DNA of 64,000 nt from Guillardia theta CCMP2712 (taxonomy: Eukaryota > Cryptophyceae > Pyrenomonadales > Geminigeraceae): positions 512,645-576,644 of the forward strand of contig NW_005434647.1 of the NCBI RefSeq assembly GCF_000315625.1. Direction: 5' to 3'. Positions 1-10,776 of this stretch are shown piece by piece. The position numbers and the translations under genes are program-made. The notes below the pieces were generated by a model that saw only the letters and a list, made by a program, of their open reading frames with translations, did no database searches and was not told the origin of the DNA. Numbering within the stretch: the stretch's first letter is position 1; every line of letters begins with the position of its first letter.

Positions 1-967
1 TCCGATGTGATCAACTTCTTGCTGACGACTGAGATCATTCCGCTCTGCCTTCGCATCATGGAGGTGAGAGGAGGGGGTTAGCTTCTTCTGCTCCATCGGC
101 CTCACTCTCGCTCAGACGGGCAGTGAGCTCTCTAAGACGGTTGCAACTTTCATCGTGCAGAAGATTCTTCTCGACGACATGGGGCTGCAGTACATTTGTG
201 CTACTGCTGAGGTATTGCTTCCTCCCTCTCCCTTCTTCACCTTGCGTCCCTCCCCTCCTTTGGGCAAACAAGTTGATTTCAATTCTTTCCATTCGTAATG
301 CTCCGTCCATCCTCTTTCTCGTTTCCCCTTGCTTGTGTTGCGTAACATTCTCTCAGCGTTTCTTCGCCGTTGCAAACGTGCTGTCGAGCATGGTGAACGG
401 GCTCACCAAGGATCCTTCTGTTCGCCTCCTCAAGCACATCATCCGATGCTACTTGAGGTTGCGACTTGACTTCTCCCATCAGAGCTGAGAAAACTTGTCA
501 GACTTTCAGAGAACATGAGGGCACGAGACGCGCTGCGCACATGCCTGCCAGGTTTGACATGGGGGGACGTGAGCGTGAGAGTCATTGCGCTATGCCAGAG
601 CAACTCAAAGATCCAGCCTTCACCAACTGCCTTCGCGACGACAACAGCACGCGCCGGTGACCTGCTCTCACACTCTCATGATATGACGTCTCCCTCTCCT
701 TTTGCTTCTCCCTCCCTGTCTCTTCCTTTACTCCCCATCAACCTGTCCATTCATTTTTTTTTGCCCCCCCCCCCCCCACACACTCTCCCCCCTTTTCCTC
801 CTCCTCCTCCTCCTCCTCCTCCTCCTCCTCCTCCTCCTCCTCCTCCTCCTCCTTTCCCCCAACTCTATTGTTTTTACTCTTCGATCTGACCCCTTGGCAG
901 TTGGTTGTCGCAGCTTCTCTTCACGGTGGGCAATCCAAACACTCATGAGGCTCAGGTTGAGTTGTGA
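1..967 (+). CDS. CNOT9: CNOT9/Rcd1-family CCR4-NOT subunit, 3' part
   Basis: The gene enters from the left edge, and exons 1-63, 116-211, 357-457, 502-551, 599-656 and 901-967 give 144 residues in one frame. The product is the armadillo-repeat subunit of the CCR4-NOT deadenylase complex (cytoplasmic mRNA decay and translational repression). Visible family blocks include [49 protein letters not shown] and a C-terminal RWLSQL; these match the human protein nearly residue for residue. The reading frame is kept through all five introns and stops at TGA 965-967. The last intron (657-900) carries a C-run and a long TCC tract. The N-terminal half lies outside the window. The family call is very secure. 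Confidence 0.95.
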
Positions 968-1396
968 TGCCAAGATTCGAGGAAATGAAGAGTTTGCTGC
1001 AGATGCAAGCTCCAACGCTGTCACATCAGTAGCACTGCGCAGCAGATGCTTCAAATTTGCATGCTGAAGTGAAGGAATTGCTTGTCGATTCAGACAAATA
1101 AAACCTCATCATGTCAAATGCTTGTTCAACGAATTTCATTTATATCTATTTCAGCATTGGTAACCAAAGGAAATGTACAAGCGAGCTCAAGCAAATGTAC
1201 AAACAACATTATTAGCAGTCAGCGTCATTTCTCAGTGTCTTCATCATGTAAGAAAGAAACTGCCATAAGCGTCAAAACCTCTTGGTTATTAGTAACACTA
1301 GCAGACCTTTTCTCTTCAGGCCCTTGCCAGACCCGCTCGACTCCGTAGACCTGAAGTCGAGTAAGACTTGTTCCAACTCCCGCCGCTCTCTCGCAC
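968..1396. other. Convergent intergenic spacer
   Basis: This spacer separates the stop codons of CNOT9 (+) and the channel gene (-). Apart from the AATAAA at 1097 no coding segment, repeat or RNA gene is recognised. Confidence 0.5.
1097..1102 (+). terminator. Likely poly(A) signal of the CNOT9 gene
   Basis: AATAAA lies 130 nt after the CNOT9 stop codon in an A-rich stretch. It is the first such hexamer downstream. This is a motif call only; algal poly(A) signals vary and no cleavage site can be seen. Confidence 0.35.
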
Positions 1397-4300
1397 TCAC
1401 TTGATAAGCGACAACACGGCAGCAGCAGCAGGCGTCTCACTAGACCTTCCTCCTGCTCCCTCCTCCTTGTCCTCCTTGGCCCTCAACAGCAGGGAACCAG
1501 CGATCTTGCTCAGAGACGCGTCAAGGTGCTTCACTCGGTTCGCGACCGCATCAATCTTCTCCGAGCGGCTGCCGAAGTCTTCGACGTCTCTCTTGACTTG
1601 CTCCTTGGACGAGACAAACTCCTTGCGCAGCGCATGAAAGTCGAACCCTCTCTGCATCCTGCTGAGCTTCGCCTTTCGCTTCCTCCTCCACCACAAGGAG
1701 ATGATGTTGACAGCGCACTGATGCAACCTCACCCGCGCCGTCTCGCGCCCCAGCACTCCCAGAGCTGTATGCTCGGAAGAGGAGAAGGTGATCAGATTCC
1801 CCAGGGCCGCGGCTGCGATCGACGTCAGCAAGATGCCGAAGAGCATGGCGATGGCAGCGACGCATCTGCCGAAGTGAGTGGTCGCTATGGTGCCGTTCCC
1901 AGCTCCCGGGGTGATGGTGGTGAAGATGAACCAGCAGGCGTTGAGGAAGTACATGTCGTTGAACTTGTAGTACTCGTCGCCGTTGATCGACCAGACCTTG
2001 GCCGTCTCGCTCTCACACCTTACGTTCTTCACGTTGGGGAAAAGACACGCGGTCGCTTCTGCATTGCGAAACAGATACCCCCCGACAAAGACCACGAAGG
2101 TCCACAGGAACGCGAGGTAGTAGATGGCACTCCAGCTGTTGAGCATGCGCTTGAGCACGAAGGAGGTGTCAAACTTGACGCCCGTGAAGGAGCCGATCGA
2201 GTGCTTGCTCGGGATGTCACTCACCATCCAGTCCGCGATCACCCGCCACAACAAGTAAACCCGAATGATGTTCCATGAGCAGAAGACAGTCTCTGCCTGG
2301 TAGAGCACGTAATTGCCCATCGTATTGCTTCCCAGCTCAAACGTCGTGAAAGGCGGCAGGTGGAGGCCGACGACGATCATTTCAACCCACAGCAGAGGAT
2401 CGTCGAGCACGTGGGAGACGCTGATGATGTAGTCGAAGTGAGCTCCGTGATGAAGGTGCTTGACGAGTCGCCTGATGAGGACTTGAGTCCAGTAGATGCG
2501 GTAGATGAACACCTGCTACCAGTCAGCAGCAACACATGAGCACAACCAGCCTCTCACCAAGCACCCCACCGTCGATAGAGAGCTCAGCCCCTTCATCACG
2601 TCCATGGCGGGCGTGTGAGGCTCCAGCCCGGCAAAGACCAACTCGTTCTCTACGATTGCAAAGAGAGTGCCGAGCATGCCAAAAAGAGCTGCAAGCATCC
2701 GATTGCGACGTAACAAGTCGTCCACCAATTTGCGATTCTTCTTCCAGTCATGTTTCGCAGGCATGAAATCTTTCATGATTGCTATCAGACTTGAAAGTTT
2801 TCGCTGCATCTGCACGGCCGAGGATCTCCTTCTAAGTCGGTGGTGTTGCGGTTTGGTTTGCGTCTTGGCTTCAGTCTCCATCAAGAGCTCTTCAATCTCT
2901 TCTTGGCACTGAGGTCGATTGCATTCAAGAGGAAAGATCCGGCACTTCAATACATCAGATATCTCACACAGTCGTTTGGTCTTAGCTACGATGAGGTCTA
3001 GCTTTGATTTCTCTGCCATGCAGTCTTCTGTGTGAACATTGGCTGCATTCTTTGTTGTTTTGAAGATCTGTTTGAGCTGAAACAAAGAATCTTTCTTGTT
3101 TTTCTTGGCGATCCCTTTCCTTGCCATCAACCAAGCCTTGAGGAAAGTAGCGGAGTGTTTCGACAAGTTCTTCCAGGCCTTTTCGCGGGCGACCATGAGC
3201 ATGGCCGACTCTTCTTCAGCTGAGAACTGCAGGCGATGCATGAGAGAGGAGGTCAGCATCGCCACCATCACCAGCCCGATCACCGACGTCATGGCCGCCA
3301 CTATCCTTCCAGCGTGAGTGGTGGAGGTGATGTCTCCGAAGCCAACGGTGGTGGAGGCTTGGAACATGGACCAGAGGGCGTTCTGGAGGTAGGGGTCGTT
3401 CACCTTCGTGAAGTAGTTCGGTTGCCCGCTCAGGGAGCCTGCTCCGAAGTCGATGATCCACCTCTTGGCGTTGTCGTTGCCGCAGTTGGGGTTCTTGCTG
3501 GTTCCAAACTGACAGGCTGTCAGCTCCACAGCTCTGAACCAGTACCCGCTGATGAGCAAGAGAATGAGCCAGAGGATCGCAATGAAGTGAACCGCGTATC
3601 TGCCGTTAAGCAGCAGTTTGATGGTGAAGGCTGAGTTCAGTTGGATTCTTGTGAAACTCGCGACTGTGTGTCTTCGTGGGAGTTTGCCGAGCACCCATTC
3701 TCGAAAGCAACCCCAGAAGAGGAACACTCTCAACACGTTGATCGCTGCTCCCAGCGTCTCTGCCCGGTACACAAGGAAGTTGTTCCAGTTCATCATGGGG
3801 ATCTCAAACGTCACAAAGGGAGGGATGTGAAAAAGAATAAAGAGCGTTTCTGCCCAGAAGGAGGCGTCCTGGAGGATGCAGCTAGGGGGCACATGGATGT
3901 CCAGCTCGTGAAGGATTCGAAGATGTCTCAAAATGCGACTGAAGAGCTCATCGAGCCAAAATCGTCGATACAGAAAGCCTGCACAACAACGAGGTCAGAG
4001 AATCACAGGAGAATACCCTTGGAAGAGAGTGTCTCACCTATCGCTATACATGTAAGAATGGTGTTGATAGCCTTGAGAGTGTTGACAAACACGTGCTGCG
4101 GATCAGTTCCTCGAATGATCAACTCATTCTGGGCGCAGGCAAATATGGCTCCAGTGAATCCGAAGATCGCTGAGTTCAAGTTGCTCCAGTACATCCGGAC
4201 CTCCACTTTGTCTCTGCTCCGACGCCAATCGGAGACGAATGCTGTTCCCGCACCAGACCCAGCGCTCCACTCACCCAGACTTTGTCGTCTCGACCCTCGA

Positions 4301-4791
4301 CGACTGACCCCAAGAGCCTTCAGCTTCTCCTGGACTTCCGAATGAAGTTTCATCATGCTGTCCCTGCGCTCCCTGTTTCTTTCTAACTTCTTGGAGTCTC
4401 TTTGCAGCTCGAAATCCAAGTCTTCAGACTCAACTTGGAGTTCATCGTCTTGTACCGTCTCAACGAAAGGATCGTTCGCCGGTAAGTTTGGATCTTGAAA
4501 CGAATTCTCTTTGACAAGCAAGTCATGGTTTCTAGGTGAGAGGACCTGGACAGTGTCATCACTGCTGTTGGACCCATTCGCGGCGCTGGCGGCTGAGTTT
4601 GAAGGGAAGAAAGGAGTGCTCAATCGAGACATCACCCCTCTCGGTGCTGTCCATGTCATTCGCCTTGGACGGTCTGCGCTCTTGTCGTCCTCCTTGTCAC
4701 CGCCCTCTGCGTTGCTGACCGCATTGGTACTCATTCGCTTTCCATAGAAGACGGAGGGCATCTTGAAAGACTCGTATCCGTTGCTTCGCAA
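1397..4791 (-). CDS. Two-repeat SK-like (small-conductance Ca-activated type) potassium channel
   Basis: Exons 4791-4038, 3978-2558 and 2512-1397 join in frame (intron phases 1 and 0) into 1,096 residues. After a roughly 190-residue hydrophilic N-terminus there are two homologous channel units. Each begins with an S1-like helix containing NEL followed by G(T/L)(D/E)P, has several membrane segments, then a pore loop and S6. Unit 1 has a canonical filter, TTVGFGD (about 462-467), followed by THAGR and a basic helix resembling the calmodulin-binding region of SK channels. Unit 2 has the same layout, with a TTHFGR block after the pore, but its filter position (about 923-932) reads TTITPGAGNG, so the K+ signature is lost. 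It probably sits in a membrane as a dimer giving four pore loops (inference). Both small introns carry clear GT-AG ends. The start is the first Met of the open frame; an inner Met also exists. Confidence 0.85.
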
Positions 4792-7412
4792 ATTATGAAA
4801 ACCAATCGATATGATTTACGAGCAATGGTGGGGTATGAAATCTCATGAATTAGACCTTGCAAAGCTACATGTGAAAAGCAGCAGAGGAATCAAAATCCTC
4901 GACGCCCTCAATGGTATTGAAAATCCGAAAGCTGTTCATGCTGCAATGGTAATCTGATTTGTTTGATGTTCTTCCTGGCCAAATAAGCTTGATACAAGTG
5001 CTTTCTGAGTCCTTCAGTGTCTTCTTTTACTTCCTATGGATCTCTTCCTTCCCGACTGATTTGTCGTTTGGGCGTCAACCTCTTCTTGCTCCTGCTCCTA
5101 TTCGTGCTCCTTTGCATGGTAGCTTCCCTGGCTCTTGGTCAACTTCCCCATTGTTCTTCCCATTCTCCTGCTCCTGCCTCTGAGCCGGTTTGTCTTCTTC
5201 TGCGCCTGCTTCTGCTATGCCACAGGATACTTGCGCTTAAACTCCAACGCTAGGTTTGCTCTGGCTCCTCCAGGACTTGACGTGACTGTTGCTGCTCTCT
5301 CGCGTTTCCCTGGCTGCATCGACTATTACTGACATGGAAGTTATTGCTTGTATAAGTTTTTTAACGCACTGTACCCCCACCAGGAAATCCGGACCCACCC
5401 CTCCTACTCCATGACCTACAACCGAAAGGGCTCGATGGATGGACCCTTCCCAGGGTCCCCAACCCGCAGGCTCTGATGAGTCTGGTGGTATCAGCACTAC
5501 TACACCAGGGGGTACCAGTAGCGCGGCAGTCCTCTATGGCCCTACCTATTCTCCCAAAGGCACTGTACGGTACAGACACGACCTGGCAACGAGGGTGCTA
5601 CTTCCGGAGTACCGGTCATTGGTCATAGCAACTACCCCTCAGGGACCCTGGCGATCACGCAATCAGAGCCCCAAGTTTACTAACCCTACCCCCAGCTGTT
5701 ACCATACAGGGCCTAGCCTTTTACAATACAGGACCGGGTACTGTAACCTGTGACTACCAGGGTGGCCAACTACCCCCCACCCGTCGGGCAGGCCGAGTGA
5801 TGAGAGTAGCCGGGCTCACAGGCTGAAGGCTTTGCAGTTTAAAAATGTTTAGTATACTTAAATAGTTTTACGTGAAATCTTTGTGATGACCCCCCCCGAG
5901 CCCCTCCCAGAGTGGGGTCGCGGTACTCACTGATAGAGACATATGACGGTTGAAAGAAGGGGTACTGAACTGCTGACAGCCCGAAGTAAAGTGAATTCTC
6001 TAAAAGATTCGACCAGGTACTAGAGTACAATTTTATAAGCCAGTATCTCGTTTTTGAATCCTTGTGAGTGCTGCTACCACGGTAAAATACTCATTCACTC
6101 AAAGTTAAGTTAAAAACCAGTAAATACTCGGTTCAACCTACCAACTTCGTTTACTCAAAGTTAAGCCTGAAGTTCAATTTCGAACCCAGTGGTGCAGTGC
6201 AGGATCAGTGATGCGTTGCGCTTTCTGTGGTGGCTGGCGGATCGCTTGGCCGCAACAAGGAAACGACAGCAGCAGTCCGGTCCACTGGATCTCACTGTTC
6301 GTCCCGCCGCACAGCGACATTGCTGGCCCACGGTGGCCGGGGCCGCCCGGCGGCATGGCGCGCCGGGGGAATTGTCCTGCAATGTGCGCACGCCCGGCCG
6401 GTTACTAAGTGAAGGTATCACGGCGGCGGTCTCAGGCCGGGCTTTCTTTTCTCTTCTCCGACTCGGCCGGCGCCGTTTGGCCTGTGCGTGCGGCCGCAGT
6501 CTGAGGGTCAAGGCCTCACTGACTGACAGTGAGTCATTCCGAGTTCGGACCGTGGACTGGCAGGCTCCTGATCCGATCGGATCCGATGATCAGTGTCCTG
6601 GTACAGCCGGTGACTCAGTCTTTACTTAACTTTGAGTAAACTTCCGGGCCACGGTTGGGCCGCCGCCGACGGTCACCCGGTGACAGTCAGTCCGAGGCAG
6701 GCCCGGGCCGGGCCGACGGTGCCCGGTACCGGGTACTCGATGGCGCGGGCCTCGGGTCCCCCCCCACCCCCGCCCGTCCCGGCCCGGCCGCCGCCGCGCC
6801 NNNNNNNNNNNNNNNNNNNNNNNNNNNNNNNNNNNNNNNNNNNNNNNNNNNNNNNNNNNNNNNNNNNNNNNNNNNNNNNNNNNNNNNNNNNNNNNNNNNN
6901 AAAATTGCCCTACTACCTGTTCGTCCATCCAGTAGTGTTGACCGTTGTTAATATCTGCGGAGAAAGGCCTAGCACTGGCGTAAGGAACAGTGATTCGGAG
7001 TCTTAAATGTGAGATCTGAGACCTCCCCCCACCACCCCCCTCCCCTCACCGGGCCCCGGGCGCCGCCCTGGCCCGCGCGGTGGCCCAGTGGGCCGGGCCC
7101 GGCGCCGCCCTGGCCCGCGCGGTGGCCCGGGCCGGGCCCGGCCGGTACGGCTGAGTGGCGGGGGCCCCGGCCTTTCACCCCACCCCCTCCACATCCTTTT
7201 TCCGCAATGTCCGGACCCCCCTCTTGACCATTCTTGCTTCCTTCCAACCACCCCCCTAATTCACAGTCGTCACATAAAACAACCTTGCTTGATCCAATCG
7301 GTCCTAGCAGGGTTCTAGAAGCTTTCTAGAGAATAATATCATCATAAGAAAACTGGTCTTAGGAATAGGACTACTAGGACCGTCCTATCCACCAGCCCCC
7401 ATTCTGCTGTTT
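4792..7412. other. Long spacer: unclassified DNA, C-rich tract, GC-rich repeat island
   Basis: From 4792 to about 5340 the composition is ordinary and nothing convincing is coded; short open frames here lack family resemblance. From 5360 to 6170 the DNA is rich in CCCCAC, GGTAC and AAAGTTAA-type motifs. From 6180 to 7200 it is very GC-rich, with GGCC/CCGG palindromic runs, and contains the assembly gap. It resembles the islands at 17.0-18.3, 25.9-26.8, 35.0-35.5, 42.8-43.4 and 47.1-47.8 kb. Confidence 0.6.
6801..6900. other. Assembly gap (100 N)
   Basis: Exactly 100 unresolved bases lie inside the GC-rich repeat island, directly after a CCGGCCGCCGCCGCG run. The round number suggests a placeholder of unknown true length. 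Confidence 0.99.
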
Positions 7413-8205
7413 ATGGTGCGCGCTGTCATGGAGTTTGCGGGCTTCTTGTCCTCCTCCCCTTCCTCATCCTGGGCTGTCTCTGGGCGGACAATGGTGGCAA
7501 TTCCTCTAGCTATGGTGCTGTGCCTTGCTGCCTGCCCCATGCAGGCCAACGCCTTTGCGTTTCCTGCAGTTCCTACATTACCATCAAGGAGTGCTGGTAG
7601 CAATGGCATGTCATTTCGGAACAGGTCCCCAGCACTTCGCATGGTGGACACTATGGGAGAGGAAAAATCAAAAGTCAAAAATGTTGAAGAGGTGACAAAG
7701 AAGTGGGGCCTGGAAGCAGGTCTCTTCACTGCACTAACGTGAGATATCATCGTGTTGTGATATGAAAACTGACTTTTGGAAAGCAACAAGAACAAGGAAG
7801 GGCCAGACGCAAAGCAGCTCTTGGCAAAATATGGTTCTGCATACTTGCTGACATCCATTTCTCTTTCACTTGTCTCTTTTGGAATTTGCTATGTAAGCAT
7901 TTTGTTTTGTTGCCTGTTGAATTGGATGACTGTTTTCAGGTTTTGGTCGACAACGGGGTTGATGTGGCCGCTTTATTGTCCAAGGTTGGAATCACAGCCA
8001 ATGGAAACACGGAGACTGCTGGGACTGTTGCTATTGCCTATGCAGCGCACAAGGCTGCTTCACCCATTCGGTTTCCTCCCACTGTTGCTCTGACGCCGTT
8101 GACAGCCAAGGTACACTCGTTGTCTTGGCTTTGATTTGAATGACATTGCTTCTGCAGTACTTGTTTAACAAGAAGGTTGAAGACTCTTCAGATGAGCAGC
8201 AATAA
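7413..8205 (+). CDS. Plastid-targeted DUF1279/FAM210-like membrane protein
   Basis: Exons 7413-7738, 7784-7892, 7940-8110 and 8158-8205 give 217 residues. The N-terminus has a hydrophobic signal segment (MVAIPLAMVLCLAACPMQ) ending in ANA|FAFP, then a Ser/Arg-rich stretch. This is the bipartite signal-plus-transit design with Phe at the cleavage site used for import into red-derived secondary plastids. The mature part has LLAKYGSAYLLTSISLSLVS, a second hydrophobic stretch (DVAALLSKVGI) and AYAAHKAASPIRFPPT, the hallmark of DUF1279/FAM210-type proteins. It ends with a short acidic tail, SSDEQQ. The biochemical role of this family in plastids is not established. The introns are 45-48 nt. The start could also be a Met five codons in, or the Met at 7491. 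Confidence 0.82.
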
Positions 8206-8374
8206 CCCGTCATCCTTGACGACTTGTAGCAGAACACTGTTTCAGTAAACGGACCTCGCACCTTGCGCAGACTCACTCAATTTTTCTGTGCATATTGGAA
8301 GAAACATGGGCCAATATTTGTGAGTGAGACAGAATCATACTATGCAAACTCTTGCATTGAATGTGGGCGATCAT
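8206..8374. other. Short tail-to-tail spacer
   Basis: The stop codons of the FAM210-like gene and the crotonase gene converge with 169 nt between them. No further signal is evident. Confidence 0.4.
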
Positions 8375-9934
8375 TCAAGCTTCTTTGTGCCAAAAGTCTG
8401 ATCGTTTAGAATGACCAGGAGTCACAACGCTTGGAAGACCAACTCCCTGCTTGTGAGCGATCAGACTGAAAAGCGAACAGGAGTTGTGGGAGAATACGCA
8501 CCTTGGCCACTGATGACAAGACGTTCCATCCTCGTAGAAGTTCATGCTGAAGCTCCGACTCAATTTTCAACGCCTGAAAATTATCACATAATCAACAACC
8601 GCAGTTCGCTCGTCTTCAATCTCAACCTCCTCCTCGCTCGTATCCACGTATGTCCTGTTGAAGAGTTGTTTGGCACCTGGCAAGCTCTGCCGTCATGCAA
8701 GCTTCCTCGACCTCCTCATTCACACGACGACCTGCCACAGCATCTGGCGATTGATTCGAAAGAGTTTCGCAGAAGGCCATTGCTTCCTCGAATGGATCAT
8801 CACAGAGCTGCAAAATCTAATCAGCAACACAATCAAACACACAAACGTCGAGACCTTGGTAACCAAACCCAAAGACTGATGACATTTAGGTCATGAAACG
8901 TGTCCATCAAAACTTCCCACAAATCATGTTTCCTACCTTTGCCTCTTGTGCGTCAAAAATCCTTGCTGTCATCGTGAGTTCCTTTGCCACATCAATGGGC
9001 ACCTAAAGATCCTTGTGATGACATGGACATGTGCGTTCAACCAATTTACTACCAGCTCTCTCAAGGTGATTGTGGCTGACATGTCAGGCACCAACCCCCA
9101 TTTTCCCTCCATGATGCTGAATTTGCAGCTCTTGTCAGAAAATCTGCAAATTCCCCCTTAAAATTTGATGGTAGGAGAGAAAAATGCTGCATCCGACCTG
9201 AAATCAGCTCCAAGAGCTATCTGGAACCCGCCCCCGAAACATACTCCATGAGTTACCTGTGTAAACTTCAGCTAAACGAAATACACGCTTATCCTCGTAT
9301 CACAGCAATGACAGGTGCAGGAACTTGTCTCCATAAGTATCCAACATCCTGCCATCAAGAAAACAAAGTGATTCGATGGTCAGGAGATGAAGGGGCAGGT
9401 GATACTTGTGCCAGGTTGGACAGTTTGCCTTCAGGGCGCTGCATTAGCTTTCGGATGGATTCTACAGACTAGAAGTAATTAAGCTTTGACTGAACACTTC
9501 AAAATTACCTTTAGAGGATTTGTGATGATAGACTTGACGTCCAAACCAGAGCAAAATGCCCGACCAGCACCTCTCAATACCACGACTCGCGTTTCTCTAT
9601 CTTTTGCTACATCTTCGGCGGCCTTGGCGATTGCACGAAACATGTTGAGGTCCAGAGCATTGAGCTTATCTGGGCGAGAGAGTGTAACGACAGTGGCGTA
9701 GGATCCGTTCTTCAAGGTTCTGCGTTCCAGGATGAGAGGCTCGTCCTCCTGTGCGGCGGTTGAGAGCGTTCGCCTTGGAGCAAAGAGCACGGAGGCAGGG
9801 GTCGAGGAGCATCGCACAGCACAATGAGCAGCGCGAGGGCTCGAGGAGAGGAAGAGACCAGAGGAGTGAGGAAGTGAGCTGCTCCACAAGCCAGCAGCAT
9901 GCGGCCTGGTGCTGATGCGCCTAAACCCCAGCAT
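8375..9934 (-). CDS. Crotonase-superfamily enzyme (enoyl-CoA hydratase/isomerase), probably mitochondrial
   Basis: Eleven exons (9934-9509, 9468-9406, 9348-9304, 9256-9198, 9143-9053, 9002-8937, 8875-8855, 8807-8732, 8676-8600, 8573-8502, 8446-8375) give 355 residues in one frame. The N-terminus MLGFRRISTRPHAAG is basic and Ser-rich like a mitochondrial presequence. The crotonase fold is clear: SRPDKLNAL, GAGRAFCSGLDVKSI (CoA oxyanion loop), HGVCFGGGFQIALGAD (second oxyanion loop), IMEGKWGLVPDM and ARIFDAQEAKSLGLV. At the position of the first catalytic Glu of hydratases there is Gln (GGFQ), while the later Glu and an Asp in LVPDM remain, so an isomerase-type reaction is more likely than hydration (inference). 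An upstream in-frame extension to 10114 exists but would overlap the divergent gene. The 3' exon boundary is the least certain. Confidence 0.86.
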
Positions 9935-10033
9935 TATGCAGTCGCTGCACCTTTCCGCAGCGAGCCCGCGCCGGGGAAGTGCTATGCGTACATAAGTGGC
10001 AGGTGAGGGCTGGAGGAGGGAGGGGAAGGAGGA
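9935..10033. promoter_or_regulatory. Putative bidirectional promoter
   Basis: About 100 bp separate the likely ATG codons of the crotonase gene (minus) and the coiled-coil gene (plus). Both transcripts must start here or overlap, so a shared promoter is inferred from geometry alone. No TATA box or known element is identified. Confidence 0.4.
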
Positions 10034-10776
10034 ATGGGGCTGCGAGACAACTTGCGACTGGCGTCGATAGTATGGAAGGAGTTCTGGGGTTATGGGCAGA
10101 AGGTGAGACGACAATGGGAGAGAGCATGCGCGGCTGAATGATCCATGCAGGAGTATGAAGCTCTCAAGCTGAAGAATGAACAGATGAGGTCACCTCTTGT
10201 TGCATGTAAGCATGTAACGCTGCGGGGATTGAGATGTCGGTGCAGACAGAGGCTGAAAGAAATCCAAGAGATGCACAAGAATTTAGACATGTGGATACTT
10301 TCTTTCTTTTGATGTTCATCTTGCTAACATCTCAATGTCAATAGCGAAATCGAGCAGAGGCGTGCTCAGATGCTTCAGATGGCGGCTAGCTCTCTCAAGG
10401 TAAAACCTCCTTGTTTGCTCGCCCTCAACTCAGAGCCTGTGCAAGGATCTTGATGCAAAGATGAACAAAGATCAGCAGGGTGAGATGTTGTGGCGCAGTC
10501 AGCGTATACTAGACAACTGATGATGTTTCTTCGTCAGAAATTTCTCAAACAATGTCCAAAGACCTGGACGACCTGATGTCGAAATTAGAGAAGCATTCTG
10601 CAACGTCCGAGGCTGAGCTTCTTCAGCAGATACAGAGTATGGAAATTGAGGTTCCGAGGAGAGGAGAGAAGAGAGACGCTGCTCCGAGTCCAAGTGGTTC
10701 AGGGTATCAAGGTGTGAACAAGAAAACCAACTCCCCCAAACAGCCTAACAAAGGGAAGAATGAACTGGCCTCTTGA
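10034..10776 (+). CDS. Small coiled-coil protein, unknown family
   Basis: Exons 10034-10102, 10151-10188, 10246-10290, 10345-10399, 10446-10479 and 10538-10776 join to 159 residues with phases that fit at every junction. It begins MGLRDNLRLASIVWKEFWGY, then runs as charged helices (KLKNEQMRQRLKEIQEM, EIEQRRAQMLQMAAS, KDLDDLMSKLEKHS) up to about residue 115, and ends in a Ser/Pro/Lys/Asn-rich tail (SPKQPNKGKNELAS). There is no signal peptide or membrane segment. The aromatic N-terminus followed by coiled coil could suit a small subunit of a larger complex, but I recognise no family. The ATG was chosen because it is the only one that opens the frame of exon 2; it lies 99 bp from the divergent crotonase ATG. 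Confidence 0.7.

Noticed and set aside
795-860. Poly-Pro and poly-Leu frames
   Set aside because: Produced by a TCC trinucleotide tract inside CNOT9 intron 5, not by a gene.
1526-2278. 250-codon plus-strand frame
   Set aside because: Antisense to the second channel unit; no motif, and the channel frame is clearly real.
4959-5332. Overlapping hydrophobic short frames resembling a membrane protein
   Set aside because: Leu-rich translation of pyrimidine-rich DNA, no second exon or family match.
6189-6629. 146-codon frame in the GC-rich island
   Set aside because: Open only because GC-rich DNA has few stops; composition and repeats match the non-coding islands.
9479-10114. Longer crotonase N-terminus starting at 10114
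   Set aside because: It would overlap exon 1 of the divergent coiled-coil gene and lacks a targeting-like start; the Met at 9934 gives a mitochondrial-type presequence.
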